Positions 1-8,319 of a stretch of 52,146 nt of DNA are shown piece after piece. Below the pieces are notes generated by a model. That model did no database searches, was not told where the DNA came from, and worked only from the letters and a program-made list of their open reading frames with translations. The translations under genes were made by a program, and so were the position numbers. The DNA lies in assembly GCF_001598815.1 (NCBI RefSeq), contig NZ_BCZQ01000022.1:1-52146 (forward strand), in the 5' to 3' direction. How positions within the stretch are numbered: position 1 is the stretch's first letter; each line of letters begins with the position of its first letter. This stretch comes from Sphingopyxis terrae subsp. terrae NBRC 15098. Lineage in GTDB: Bacteria; Pseudomonadota; Alphaproteobacteria; Sphingomonadales; Sphingomonadaceae.

Positions 1-734
1 ACCAGTTCCTCGAACGCGTATTTCTTGGAGCCGAACGATCCTGTGAGATCGCGTCCCAGCCGATGGGCCGCGCCGCTGGCATGGGCGCATTCATGCAGCG
101 CCGTGCGATGCCAGTTGATGGGCTCGAAGAAGGCCTGAGGCGGCGGCACCGTCACATAGTCAGGTCCCGGCGCGTAGTAAGCCCGGTCGCCGCCGATGCG
201 AAAGTCGATCCCGCTCGCCCGGATCAGCGCGTCGACCGTGGGTTCGATCAGCCCGGGTTCGGGCGCCGGCACGGCGGCCACGAGGTCCTCAGGCAGGCCG
301 TCACACTGAGCGACGTTGAAGACCGTGAAGCGCTTCAGGAACGGGATCGCCTGTGCCTCGTCGCCGGTCTCTCGCGCACGACGGCGTTCATCGTCCGGCA
401 CGAAGCGGTCGGCATAGACGACGGTCGTGCCGCGCTCGCCCTTGCGGACATTGCCGCCGAGCGACAGGGCCTGGCGGAAGGTCAGCCAGCCTTGGCTCGG
501 GAAGCCAAGTGAGATCACTGCGCCCCAGAGCATCAGCACATTGACCCCCGAATAGCCGCGCCCGGTTGCGGCGTTGGTCGGCATGGCGAGCGGCGCCTTG
601 GCCGCAGCCGTCCCCCAGGGCTGGACCCAGGGCAACCGTCCGGCCTCCAGTTCGGCCAGAATCTTGCCGGTGATTTCGTCATACAGGCTCTTCCGGTCGG
701 CGATCGGCCGGCCGCGTGGATCACGTTTCGACAT
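1..734 (-). CDS. ardC: ArdC-type antirestriction protein with zincin domain, 3' end beyond window
   Basis: The minus-strand frame is open from an ATG at 734 (MSKRDPRGRPIADRKSLYDE) to the window edge, giving about 244 residues and no stop. The N-terminal part (YDEITGKILAELEAGRLPW, then NAATGRGYSGVNVLMLW) is the ssDNA-binding ArdC N domain. The C-terminal part carries the zincin motif HECAH in LHECAHASGAAHRLGRDL. ArdC proteins protect incoming plasmid or conjugative DNA from restriction and are typical of mobile elements. The protein is cut near SKKYAFEEL, so about 50-60 residues should be missing. It is divergent from the defence operon that starts at 989. Confidence 0.88.
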   Translation of the reverse strand, partial: MSKRDPRGRPIADRKSLYDEITGKILAELEAGRLPWVQPWGTAAAKAPLAMPTNAATGRGYSGVNVLMLWGAVISLGFPSQGWLTFRQALSLGGNVRKGERGTTVVYADRFVPDDERRRARETGDEAQAIPFLKRFTVFNVAQCDGLPEDLVAAVPAPEPGLIEPTVDALIRASGIDFRIGGDRAYYAPGPDYVTVPPPQAFFEPINWHRTALHECAHASGAAHRLGRDLTGSFGSKKYAFEEL

Positions 735-988
735 CGCGGGTCTCCGCGACGGGTGCCAGAAGCCTCTCTCCCAGCCTTCAACCCGTCACGGCACAGCCGG
801 CCTGCACTCTCTCTCTCGGGGGGCGTTGCGGGGCTCCCCGCTAGACACGGGTCGGCAGAGACAAAGTTCAGCCGCAGGGGAAGGCTTTCCCCTCAGATCC
901 TGGGAATGCTCACGATACCAATCAGCGGACCATTGACTACAAATCTGCCGAGGCTGATGATGCCAATCAGCCGGTAGTCGGAGATGTC
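735..988. promoter_or_regulatory. Divergent intergenic region with two hairpins and repeated CCAATCAGC
   Basis: This 254-base spacer separates ardC from the defence operon. It holds two GC-rich hairpins: GCGGGG/CCCCGC at 828-841 and GGGGAA/TTCCCC at 877-892. It also holds the direct repeat CCAATCAGC at 918-926 and 963-971. An inverted repeat GCTGAT/ATCAGC at 953-971 lies just before the start codon of the 989 gene. A weak promoter (TTGACT at 933-938) may drive that gene, but no convincing -10 box is seen. I see no gene here. Confidence 0.35.
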
Positions 989-2209
989 ATGTTTCAGCGA
1001 TTCGTTGAGCGGAGGGCGGAGGAGGCGCTTGCAGACACGCCGGTCGTCCTCATCGTCGGACCGCGCCGGGCCGGCAAGACGACGCTGGTGCGAAAGATCG
1101 GAGAAACCGGCTGGGCCTACCGCACACTCGACGACCAGACCGTCCTTGAGGCCGCCCAGTCCGACCCGGCCGGGTTCATCCGAGGTCTGGATCGCGCCAT
1201 CATCGACGAGATCCAGCGCGCGCCCAATCTGTTGCTGGCGATCAAGAAGACGGTCGACGAAGATTATCGTCCTGGGCGTTTCCTGCTGACCGGCTCGGCC
1301 AATGTGCTGACCTTGCCGCGCGTCGCTGACAGCCTCGCTGGCCGGATGGAAACCATTCGGATGCTGCCCTTGGCTCGGGCGGAAATCGAAAGCCGAGCAC
1401 CGACCTTTCTGGAACGCCTGTTCGAGGGGAATTTGGAGAGTCAAAGCGCCGCCATTGTCGGCGACGAGTTGGTCCAGCTTGCGTTGCGCGGCGGCTTTCC
1501 TGAGGCGATCAGCCGCGATAGCGAACGCCGGCGACAAGACTGGGCGCGTTCGTATCTCACCTCGATCCTGACCCGTGATCTGCGCGATATCGCTGAAGTG
1601 GAGAAGCTCACCGAACTCCCCAAGTTCGTGCGTCTTCTCGCCGAACATTCCGGCCAGCTCGTCAACTATTCCCAGCTTGCGAGCGGCATCAACGTCAACC
1701 ACAGGACCGGTCAGCGCTATGTCGGTCTGCTCGAACAGGTGTTCCTGATCGCGACCCTGCAGCCATGGTTCACCAATGCGCTCAAGCGCATCGTTAAGAC
1801 GCCCAAACTGCATTTCCTTGATTCCGGCCTGCTGGCTGCCGCGCGCGGGCTGACTTTCGATCGGATCAAGGCGGATCGGGGGACATTTGGCGCGCTGCTC
1901 GAGAGCTTCGTGTTCTCCGAAGTGCTGAAGCTGATGACGGCCTCAGACCTGCGTCTGACGCCACATCATTTCCGCGATCGGGACATGCGCGAGGTCGACA
2001 TCGTGCTCGAGCGCGATGACGGCATGATTGCCGCCATCGAGGTGAAGGCGAGCGCAACGGTCAAGGCCAGCGACTTTTCGGGCCTGCGCGCATTGGCCGA
2101 GGCTTGTGGGGACCGCTTCGCGTTTGGCGTCGTCCTCTACGACAGCACGGATGTCGTGCCGTTCGGAGACCGCCTGGCGGCCGCGCCACTATCGTGTCTG
2201 TGGGCGTGA
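989..2209 (+). CDS. AAA ATPase with C-terminal DUF4143-like nuclease-fold domain
   Basis: The protein has 406 residues. Residues 20-35 hold a P-loop (VGPRRAGKTTLV), followed by AIIDEIQRAP as Walker B and LLTGSANVL as sensor 1, the usual set of the AAA_14/DUF4143 family. The C-terminal part ends in a PD-(D/E)xK-like trio, EVDIV (D337) and IEVKA (E351, K353). Family members are widespread and mostly uncharacterised. The start at 989 has a GGAG about 7 bases upstream. The next gene starts 10 bases after the stop, so this is probably the first gene of the five-gene operon. Whether it works with the restriction genes or is a passenger cannot be told from sequence. Confidence 0.85.
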   Translation: MFQRFVERRAEEALADTPVVLIVGPRRAGKTTLVRKIGETGWAYRTLDDQTVLEAAQSDPAGFIRGLDRAIIDEIQRAPNLLLAIKKTVDEDYRPGRFLLTGSANVLTLPRVADSLAGRMETIRMLPLARAEIESRAPTFLERLFEGNLESQSAAIVGDELVQLALRGGFPEAISRDSERRRQDWARSYLTSILTRDLRDIAEVEKLTELPKFVRLLAEHSGQLVNYSQLASGINVNHRTGQRYVGLLEQVFLIATLQPWFTNALKRIVKTPKLHFLDSGLLAAARGLTFDRIKADRGTFGALLESFVFSEVLKLMTASDLRLTPHHFRDRDMREVDIVLERDDGMIAAIEVKASATVKASDFSGLRALAEACGDRFAFGVVLYDSTDVVPFGDRLAAAPLSCLWA

Positions 2210-2219
2210 GGAAAAGCCG

Positions 2220-5200
2220 ATGAAGATAATCGACAACACCTCACTGCTTCTCGGCGATGACCTAAAGGCGACGTTGGGGCGTGGCGCTCGGATCAAGATC
2301 GCAGCGTCCTGCTTCTCGATCTATGCGTTCGAGGCCCTGAAGGCGGAGTTGTCGAAGGTCGAGAGCCTGCAGTTCATTTTCACAGCCCCGACCTTCGTCG
2401 CGACGGATGTGACTGACCGCCTCCGCAAGGAGCGGCGAGAGTTCTTCATCCCAAAGACGACGCGAGAGCGGGGGCTCTACGGCACCGAGTTCGAGATTCA
2501 GCTTCGCAACAAGCTCACGCAGCGCGCAGTCGCGCGCGAGTGCGCCGAATGGATACGAAAGAAGGCTCGCTTCAAGTCGAACAAGACTAAGGCACCGATG
2601 CAGCAGTTCATTCACGCAGGATCGGAAGCCCGCGACGTCGCCTACATGCCGATTAGCGGGTTCACGGCCGTTGACCTGGGCTATCAGAAGGGCGACGCCG
2701 TCTCGAATCTCGTTACGCGCATCGACGATGCGGCGCACACACAGGTCTATCTGCAACTGTTCAATCAGATCTGGAACGATGAGGACAAGGTCAGCGACGT
2801 CACCGCCGCCATCTGCGACCACATCGAGTCCGTCTACCAGGAAAATTCACCTGAACGGATCTACTTCCACATCCTCTACAACCTATTCCAGGATTTCCTC
2901 GAAGAGATTGATCAGGATGCGCTGCCAAACGATCTGACCGGCTACAAGGACAGTCTCGTTTGGAACAAGCTGTTCAACTACCAGAGGGATGCTGCCACTG
3001 GTATCATCAACAAGCTGGAGATGCACAACGGGTGCATTCTGGCGGACAGCGTCGGCCTCGGGAAAACCTTCACCGCGCTCGCGGTCATCAAATATTACGA
3101 ACTGCGCAATCGGTCGGTGCTCGTCCTGTGCCCGAAGAAGCTTGCGGACAATTGGCGCAACTACAACACCAATCTGACCACGAACATCTTCGCCAAGGAC
3201 CGCTTCAACTACGACGTCCTGAGCCACACCGATCTCTCCCGCACCTCAGGAGAGGCGTTCGGGATTCCGCTGAACCGCGTGAACTGGGGTAACTACGATC
3301 TCGTCGTCATCGATGAGTCGCACAATTTCCGGAACAACGATGTCTTCAAGGATCGGGAGACCCGCTACCAGAAACTGATGAACAAGGTCATCCGCGCCGG
3401 CGTGAAGACCAAGGTTCTGATGCTGTCGGCGACGCCGGTGAACAACCGGTTCAACGACCTGCGCAATCAGCTCGCGCTGGCCTATGAAGGGGATTCAGAA
3501 AACCTCAGCCGCAAGCTGAAAACCAAGACCGGGATCGAAGAGATTTTCCGGCGCGCCCAAAAGGCGTTCAATGCCTGGTCGGATCTGCCGCCGCACGAGC
3601 GAACCGCAGCCGCAATCCTGAAGGCCCTGGACTTCGATTTCTTCGAGATGCTCGATGCCGTGACGATCGCCCGGTCGCGCAAGCATATCGAGACTTTCTA
3701 CGACACCAAGGATATCGGAAAATTCCCCCAGCGCCGAAAGCCGCTGTCGTACCAATGCCCGATCACCCATCGCGCAGATGTGCTCGGCCTCAACGACATC
3801 TTCGGCAGCCTGTCGGTGCTCAAGCTCGCCGTCTACGCGCCGATCAGTTACATCCTGCCGAGCCGGCTTCGGAAGTACGAAGAAATCTACGACACCCAGG
3901 TGGAGGGCGGTCGCGGCAAACTGCGCCAGGCTGACCGTGAGCGGAGCCTTCAGGCTCTTATGACCACCAACCTGCTCAAGCGGTTGGAGAGTTCGGTCGA
4001 AGCCTTCCGGCTCACCCTGCGGGCGCTGAGCGGCAACATCGCGCAGACGCTCAAGGCGATCGACACCTTTGAGCGCACGGGCGCCGCCGCGAGTGTGACA
4101 GACCATCTTGGCGATCCGGGTTTTGATCCCGACGACGACGATCTGAGCGGACTGGATGAGTTCACGGTCGGCAAAAAGATTCAGATCAGTCTGTCGGACA
4201 TGGACCTTCCATCGTGGAAGCACGACCTCGCCGCGGATCTCACGCTGATCGGTGACCTGATCGCCTCGATGGACAAGGTGATTCCCGAGGATGATGCCAA
4301 GTTGCAGCATCTGAAAGACGTCATCACCCGCAAGGTCGCTGACCCGCTCAACCCCGGCAACCGCAAGGTTCTGATCTTCACGGCCTTCGCGGACACGGCA
4401 AAGTATCTCTACACCAATCTGGCGGAAGCGTTTCTCAAGTCGCACGGCCTGCACTGCGGCATGGTCACCGGGTCCGACACGCCGAAGAGCACGCTGAAGA
4501 AGAGCTATGATTTCCAGTCGCTGCTGACACTGTTCTCGCCGCGCGCGAAGGAGAAGCACCTGGTCCTGCCGCACGAAACCGGCGAGATCGACATCCTTAT
4601 CGGGACGGACTGCATCTCCGAGGGGCAGAACCTTCAGGATTGCGACTATCTGATCAACTACGACATTCACTGGAACCCGGTTCGTATCATCCAGCGGTTC
4701 GGGCGCATCGACCGCATCGGGTCACCCAATGCGCAAATCCAGCTCGTCAACTACTGGCCGGACATCTCGCTGGATGAGTACATCAATCTCAAGGAACGCG
4801 TCGAAAACCGCATGATCATCGCGGACGTCACGGCGACCGGCGATGACAATGTGCTGACCGCCAAGAGCAGCGACATCGCCTACCGGAAGGAGCAGCTCAA
4901 GCGGCTCCAGGAAGAGGTGATCGAGCTGGAGGACGTGCGAACCGGGATCTCTATCACGGACCTCGGCCTCAACGATTTCCGCATGGACCTTCTGAACCAC
5001 ATCAAGGAGCACGGCGACCTCGAGCATCTGCCGAATGGCATGCACGCGGTGGTGCCGGCGCAACCGGCGCTCGGCCTGAAGCCCGGTGTGATCTTCGCAC
5101 TGAAGAACATCCACGACAGCGTGAACATCAACCAGCAGAACCGTCTGCACCCCTATTACCTCGTCTATGTTGGCCACGACGGTGGCGTCATCATCGACCA

Positions 5201-5492
5201 CACCGAGGTCAAGCGCCTGCTCGATCTGATCCGCACGAGCTGCAAGGGCCAGGCGGAGCCGATCCGGGCGGTCTGCCAGCTGTTCAATGAGCGGACGCAG
5301 GACGGCCGCAAGATGGAGCAGTGCTCCACGCTTTTGAGCGCCGCGATCCGCTCGATGATCGAGGTCAAGGAAGAGAAGGACATCGACAGCCTGTTCAGCG
5401 GCGGGCGGACCACAGCGCTGGTCCACACCATCGCTGGGCTCGATGACTTCGAACTGATCGCCTTCCTCGTGATCGAGGAGGGGCCTGCATGA
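2220..5492 (+). CDS. SNF2-type helicase with N-terminal phospholipase D-like domain
   Basis: The protein has 1090 residues from an ATG at 2220 preceded by GAGGAAAAG; a longer in-frame extension inside the preceding gene was not used. Residues 1-190 resemble the PLD-like domain of helicase-linked nucleases (ISGFTAVDLG matches the GSxNFTxxGL end of an HKD half), but the HxK part reads HAGSEARD and lacks the lysine. The helicase core follows: Walker A GLGKT at about 279, DESH at 365-368, SATPVNNR, and a C-terminal lobe with ISEGQNLQ and QRFGRIDRIGS at about 797-840. It probably translocates on DNA as part of the operon with Mod and Res. The start codon of the next gene overlaps its stop (ATGA). 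Confidence 0.85.
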   Translation: MKIIDNTSLLLGDDLKATLGRGARIKIAASCFSIYAFEALKAELSKVESLQFIFTAPTFVATDVTDRLRKERREFFIPKTTRERGLYGTEFEIQLRNKLTQRAVARECAEWIRKKARFKSNKTKAPMQQFIHAGSEARDVAYMPISGFTAVDLGYQKGDAVSNLVTRIDDAAHTQVYLQLFNQIWNDEDKVSDVTAAICDHIESVYQENSPERIYFHILYNLFQDFLEEIDQDALPNDLTGYKDSLVWNKLFNYQRDAATGIINKLEMHNGCILADSVGLGKTFTALAVIKYYELRNRSVLVLCPKKLADNWRNYNTNLTTNIFAKDRFNYDVLSHTDLSRTSGEAFGIPLNRVNWGNYDLVVIDESHNFRNNDVFKDRETRYQKLMNKVIRAGVKTKVLMLSATPVNNRFNDLRNQLALAYEGDSENLSRKLKTKTGIEEIFRRAQKAFNAWSDLPPHERTAAAILKALDFDFFEMLDAVTIARSRKHIETFYDTKDIGKFPQRRKPLSYQCPITHRADVLGLNDIFGSLSVLKLAVYAPISYILPSRLRKYEEIYDTQVEGGRGKLRQADRERSLQALMTTNLLKRLESSVEAFRLTLRALSGNIAQTLKAIDTFERTGAAASVTDHLGDPGFDPDDDDLSGLDEFTVGKKIQISLSDMDLPSWKHDLAADLTLIGDLIASMDKVIPEDDAKLQHLKDVITRKVADPLNPGNRKVLIFTAFADTAKYLYTNLAEAFLKSHGLHCGMVTGSDTPKSTLKKSYDFQSLLTLFSPRAKEKHLVLPHETGEIDILIGTDCISEGQNLQDCDYLINYDIHWNPVRIIQRFGRIDRIGSPNAQIQLVNYWPDISLDEYINLKERVENRMIIADVTATGDDNVLTAKSSDIAYRKEQLKRLQEEVIELEDVRTGISITDLGLNDFRMDLLNHIKEHGDLEHLPNGMHAVVPAQPALGLKPGVIFALKNIHDSVNINQQNRLHPYYLVYVGHDGGVIIDHTEVKRLLDLIRTSCKGQAEPIRAVCQLFNERTQDGRKMEQCSTLLSAAIRSMIEVKEEKDIDSLFSGGRTTALVHTIAGLDDFELIAFLVIEEGPA

Positions 5493-6196
5493 CGGTCGCC
5501 TTCTTCGATTATCCCAAGGCGGCCGCTTTCGGCCGCGTTGTCCCCAAGAGCCGCATCTATGAGCATGCTGGCGCCAGCACGGCGCTCCGGGACCTGTTCG
5601 TGACCCAGGTCGACCAGATCGTCTGGAAGTACAAGCTGGCGCCGGAAACGACCAACCTCGCGGCGACGAAGGCCGTCAGCGAGATCCAGGTGTTTGGCAT
5701 CAGCCTGCGCACCGGCAAGTTTGACGAAGAGGTCCTGCGGGCGATCGACCGGGCGATCCCGTTCCCGCTGATTTTCGAGCTCAGCTGGATGGGTAAGCGA
5801 AAGGCGGTGGCTGCCTTCAAACGGCCGAGCGATGCCGATTCCACCAAGTGGGTTGTCAGCGGTTATTTCGCGACCGATTGGGCGCCTGACGACGCAGCGC
5901 GCCGGCCGCTGCCGGTCGCGCTCAACCTTGGCGGCCTCTACGACGCCCTCATCACGGCGTTGATGCCAAAGGCCACCGTCGAAGCGGAGCGCGCTGGCGA
6001 GGACATACAGACGCGGGTGGCGCGAATGGAGGCCATCCGGGCCAAGACGCGGGAGGTGGACCGGATCAAGGCCAGACTGGCCCGCGAGAAGCAGTTCAAC
6101 AAGCGCGTGGCGATCAATGCCGAGTTGCGCGCCGCAAGGCGGGAACTGGAGCGTCTTTCCGGCGCAGCTCCCGTCACTGCCGCGACGAATGAGTAA
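5489..6196 (+). CDS. DUF4391 domain protein of the restriction operon
   Basis: The protein has 235 residues and overlaps the helicase by 4 bases, which suggests translational coupling. The central part (KAVAAFKRPSDADSTKWVVS, then LNLGGLYDALI) matches DUF4391, a family I recall lying beside PLD-SNF2 helicases and type III-like Mod genes. Residues from about 180 form a charged, probably coiled-coil tail (REVDRIKARLAREKQFNKRV). No catalytic motif is evident. An adaptor or specificity role within the complex is a guess based only on position. Confidence 0.75.
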   Translation: MTVAFFDYPKAAAFGRVVPKSRIYEHAGASTALRDLFVTQVDQIVWKYKLAPETTNLAATKAVSEIQVFGISLRTGKFDEEVLRAIDRAIPFPLIFELSWMGKRKAVAAFKRPSDADSTKWVVSGYFATDWAPDDAARRPLPVALNLGGLYDALITALMPKATVEAERAGEDIQTRVARMEAIRAKTREVDRIKARLAREKQFNKRVAINAELRAARRELERLSGAAPVTAATNE

Positions 6197-6206
6197 GGGA
6201 ATGACG

Positions 6207-8309
6207 ATGGACAAGCTGAAGATGCACAGCCCTGACCTGAGCCAGGAGAACATCGCGAAGATCCGCGACCTGTTCCCCAGCTGCGTGACCGAGGCACGCG
6301 ACGAGGTGACGGGGGCGGTGCGTCTAGCGGTAGACTTCGATCAGCTGCGCCAGGAGCTGAGCGACAACATCGTCGAAGGGCCACAGGAGCGGTACCGGTT
6401 GGACTGGCCCGGAAAACGCGAGGCGTTGATCACTGCGAACTCCCCCCTCTCAAAAACCTTACGACCTGCACAGGACGAAAGCGTCAACTTCGACACGACG
6501 AAGAACCTCTTCATCGAAGGCGACAACCTTGAGACCCTGAAACTGCTACAGGAAACCTATCTCGGTCAGGTGAAGCTGATCTACATCGACCCTCCCTATA
6601 ATACTGGCAAGGACTTCATCTATCGGGACAACTTCACCGCAGCCAAAGAGCAGTTCGAGATAGACGCGGGGGAGAAAACTGCCGAGGGCGGGCGTCTGGT
6701 GGCGAACCCGGATACGCGCGGTCGATATCACTCGGACTGGATGTCGATGATCTATGCGCGTCTGACGGTCGCGAAGAGGCTCTTGAAGGATGATGGAATT
6801 ATCCTCGTCAGCATCGACGACTACGAACAGGCTGCGCTCCGAAAGTTGATGGATCAGGTCTTCGGCGAGGCAAACTTCGTAGCTCAACTGGTCTGGGAGA
6901 AAGGCCGAAAGAACGATGCAAAGTTCTTTTCCGTTGGTCACGAATACATGATTGTTTTCGCTAAGAACGTGACGCGGCTACGCGAGAAGCAAGAAATTTG
7001 GCGGGAAGAGAAGCCCGGTGCGCGCGATATATGGGCCGAATTCGTCAGGCTACGCGAAGTTCATGGTGATAACTTCAAGGCGATCGAGGGTGACTTTTCT
7101 CAATGGTACTCCGACTTGCCGAAGGGGCATCCTGCAAAGAAGTGGGCGCGGTACAAGCGGGTCGATGAAAACGGTCCATGGCGAGACCGCGATATATCTT
7201 GGCCCGGTGGTGATGGACCGAGGTATGACGTGATTCACCCAGTGACAGGGCTTCCCTGCGAAGTCCCCGAAGCGGGCTGGAGATATTCAACGTCGCAGGA
7301 GATGCAGCGACAGATTAAGCTCGGACTTGTCGAGTTTCGCGACGACCACACACAACCACCTTTCAGGAAGGCCCATATTCGACCGATCCCCGAAGAGGCG
7401 GATGGAAGCCAAGTCGACTCGAACGATATTGATGACGACAGCGAAGAGGACGCGGATTTCGCCACCCAGGTTCGTGGGTCGTATTTCTACAAGCAATCTC
7501 AAGTCTCGGTAAAATACCTGCGTAAGCTCATGGGGGCGAAGGTCTTCACGAACCCCAAGGATCACGATGAGTTGGCAAAACTGATCCAATATATGACGCC
7601 GAATGATCGGGCCGCGCTCGTGATGGACTTCTTTGCTGGATCGGCCAGTACCGCCGAAGCTGTCTTCCGGGCTAACGCCACCTATGGAACCAACCACCGT
7701 TTCATCATGGTGCAGCTCCCCGAGGATTTGCAGGAAGCAGAAGCCTCGACCACGGGGACTGCGAAGAAGACGGTCCAGGCCGCAATAAAGCTCATGAAGA
7801 AGAAGGGTCGACCGCTCGTCCTGTCCGAAGTGTCTAAGGAACGCGTGAGACAGGCTGGGGCAGCGGTGTTGTCGGAGACTTGCGATCCGGGTTGGAATCG
7901 CGATGTCGGCTTCCGGGTCCTGAAGGTCGATACGTCCAACATGCAGGACGTCTATTATCGCCCGGACCAGCTCGATCAGAAAGATCTGCTCACCGCCATC
8001 GACAACATCAAGCCCGATCGCACACCTGAGGACCTGCTGTTCCAGGTGCTCGTCGACTGGGGCGTGGACCTGACGCTGCCGATCAAGCGCGAGACAGTGC
8101 AGGGCAAGACCGTGTTCTTCGTGGACGGAAATGCACTGGTCGCCTGCTTCGAGACCGGCGTGACGGAAGAACTGGTGAAGGAGCTTGCTGCCCGCGAGCC
8201 GCTGCGCGTCGTGTTCCGCGACAATGGTTTCGTGTCCGATGCGGTGAAGATCAATGTCGAGCAGGTCTTCCGCCAGGTTTCGCCCGGCACCGACGTCAAG
8301 TCGATTTGA
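6207..8309 (+). CDS. mod: Type III-like adenine-specific DNA methyltransferase (Mod)
   Basis: The protein has 700 residues. The ATG at 6207 was preferred over 6201 because AAGGGA (6195-6200) lies 6 bases upstream of it. Motif IV DPPY is at 128-131 ([11 protein letters not shown]) and motif I (DFFAGSAS) at about 474-481. This order is that of beta-class N6-adenine methyltransferases such as EcoP15I Mod. The region between them (about residues 225-450) should hold the target-recognition domain. Its codons look AT-richer than both ends. Mod should supply sequence recognition to Res, which starts 10 bases downstream. The N terminus ([20 protein letters not shown]) is typical of the family. Confidence 0.93.
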   Translation: MDKLKMHSPDLSQENIAKIRDLFPSCVTEARDEVTGAVRLAVDFDQLRQELSDNIVEGPQERYRLDWPGKREALITANSPLSKTLRPAQDESVNFDTTKNLFIEGDNLETLKLLQETYLGQVKLIYIDPPYNTGKDFIYRDNFTAAKEQFEIDAGEKTAEGGRLVANPDTRGRYHSDWMSMIYARLTVAKRLLKDDGIILVSIDDYEQAALRKLMDQVFGEANFVAQLVWEKGRKNDAKFFSVGHEYMIVFAKNVTRLREKQEIWREEKPGARDIWAEFVRLREVHGDNFKAIEGDFSQWYSDLPKGHPAKKWARYKRVDENGPWRDRDISWPGGDGPRYDVIHPVTGLPCEVPEAGWRYSTSQEMQRQIKLGLVEFRDDHTQPPFRKAHIRPIPEEADGSQVDSNDIDDDSEEDADFATQVRGSYFYKQSQVSVKYLRKLMGAKVFTNPKDHDELAKLIQYMTPNDRAALVMDFFAGSASTAEAVFRANATYGTNHRFIMVQLPEDLQEAEASTTGTAKKTVQAAIKLMKKKGRPLVLSEVSKERVRQAGAAVLSETCDPGWNRDVGFRVLKVDTSNMQDVYYRPDQLDQKDLLTAIDNIKPDRTPEDLLFQVLVDWGVDLTLPIKRETVQGKTVFFVDGNALVACFETGVTEELVKELAAREPLRVVFRDNGFVSDAVKINVEQVFRQVSPGTDVKSI

Positions 8310-8319
8310 GGGGGCGGGC

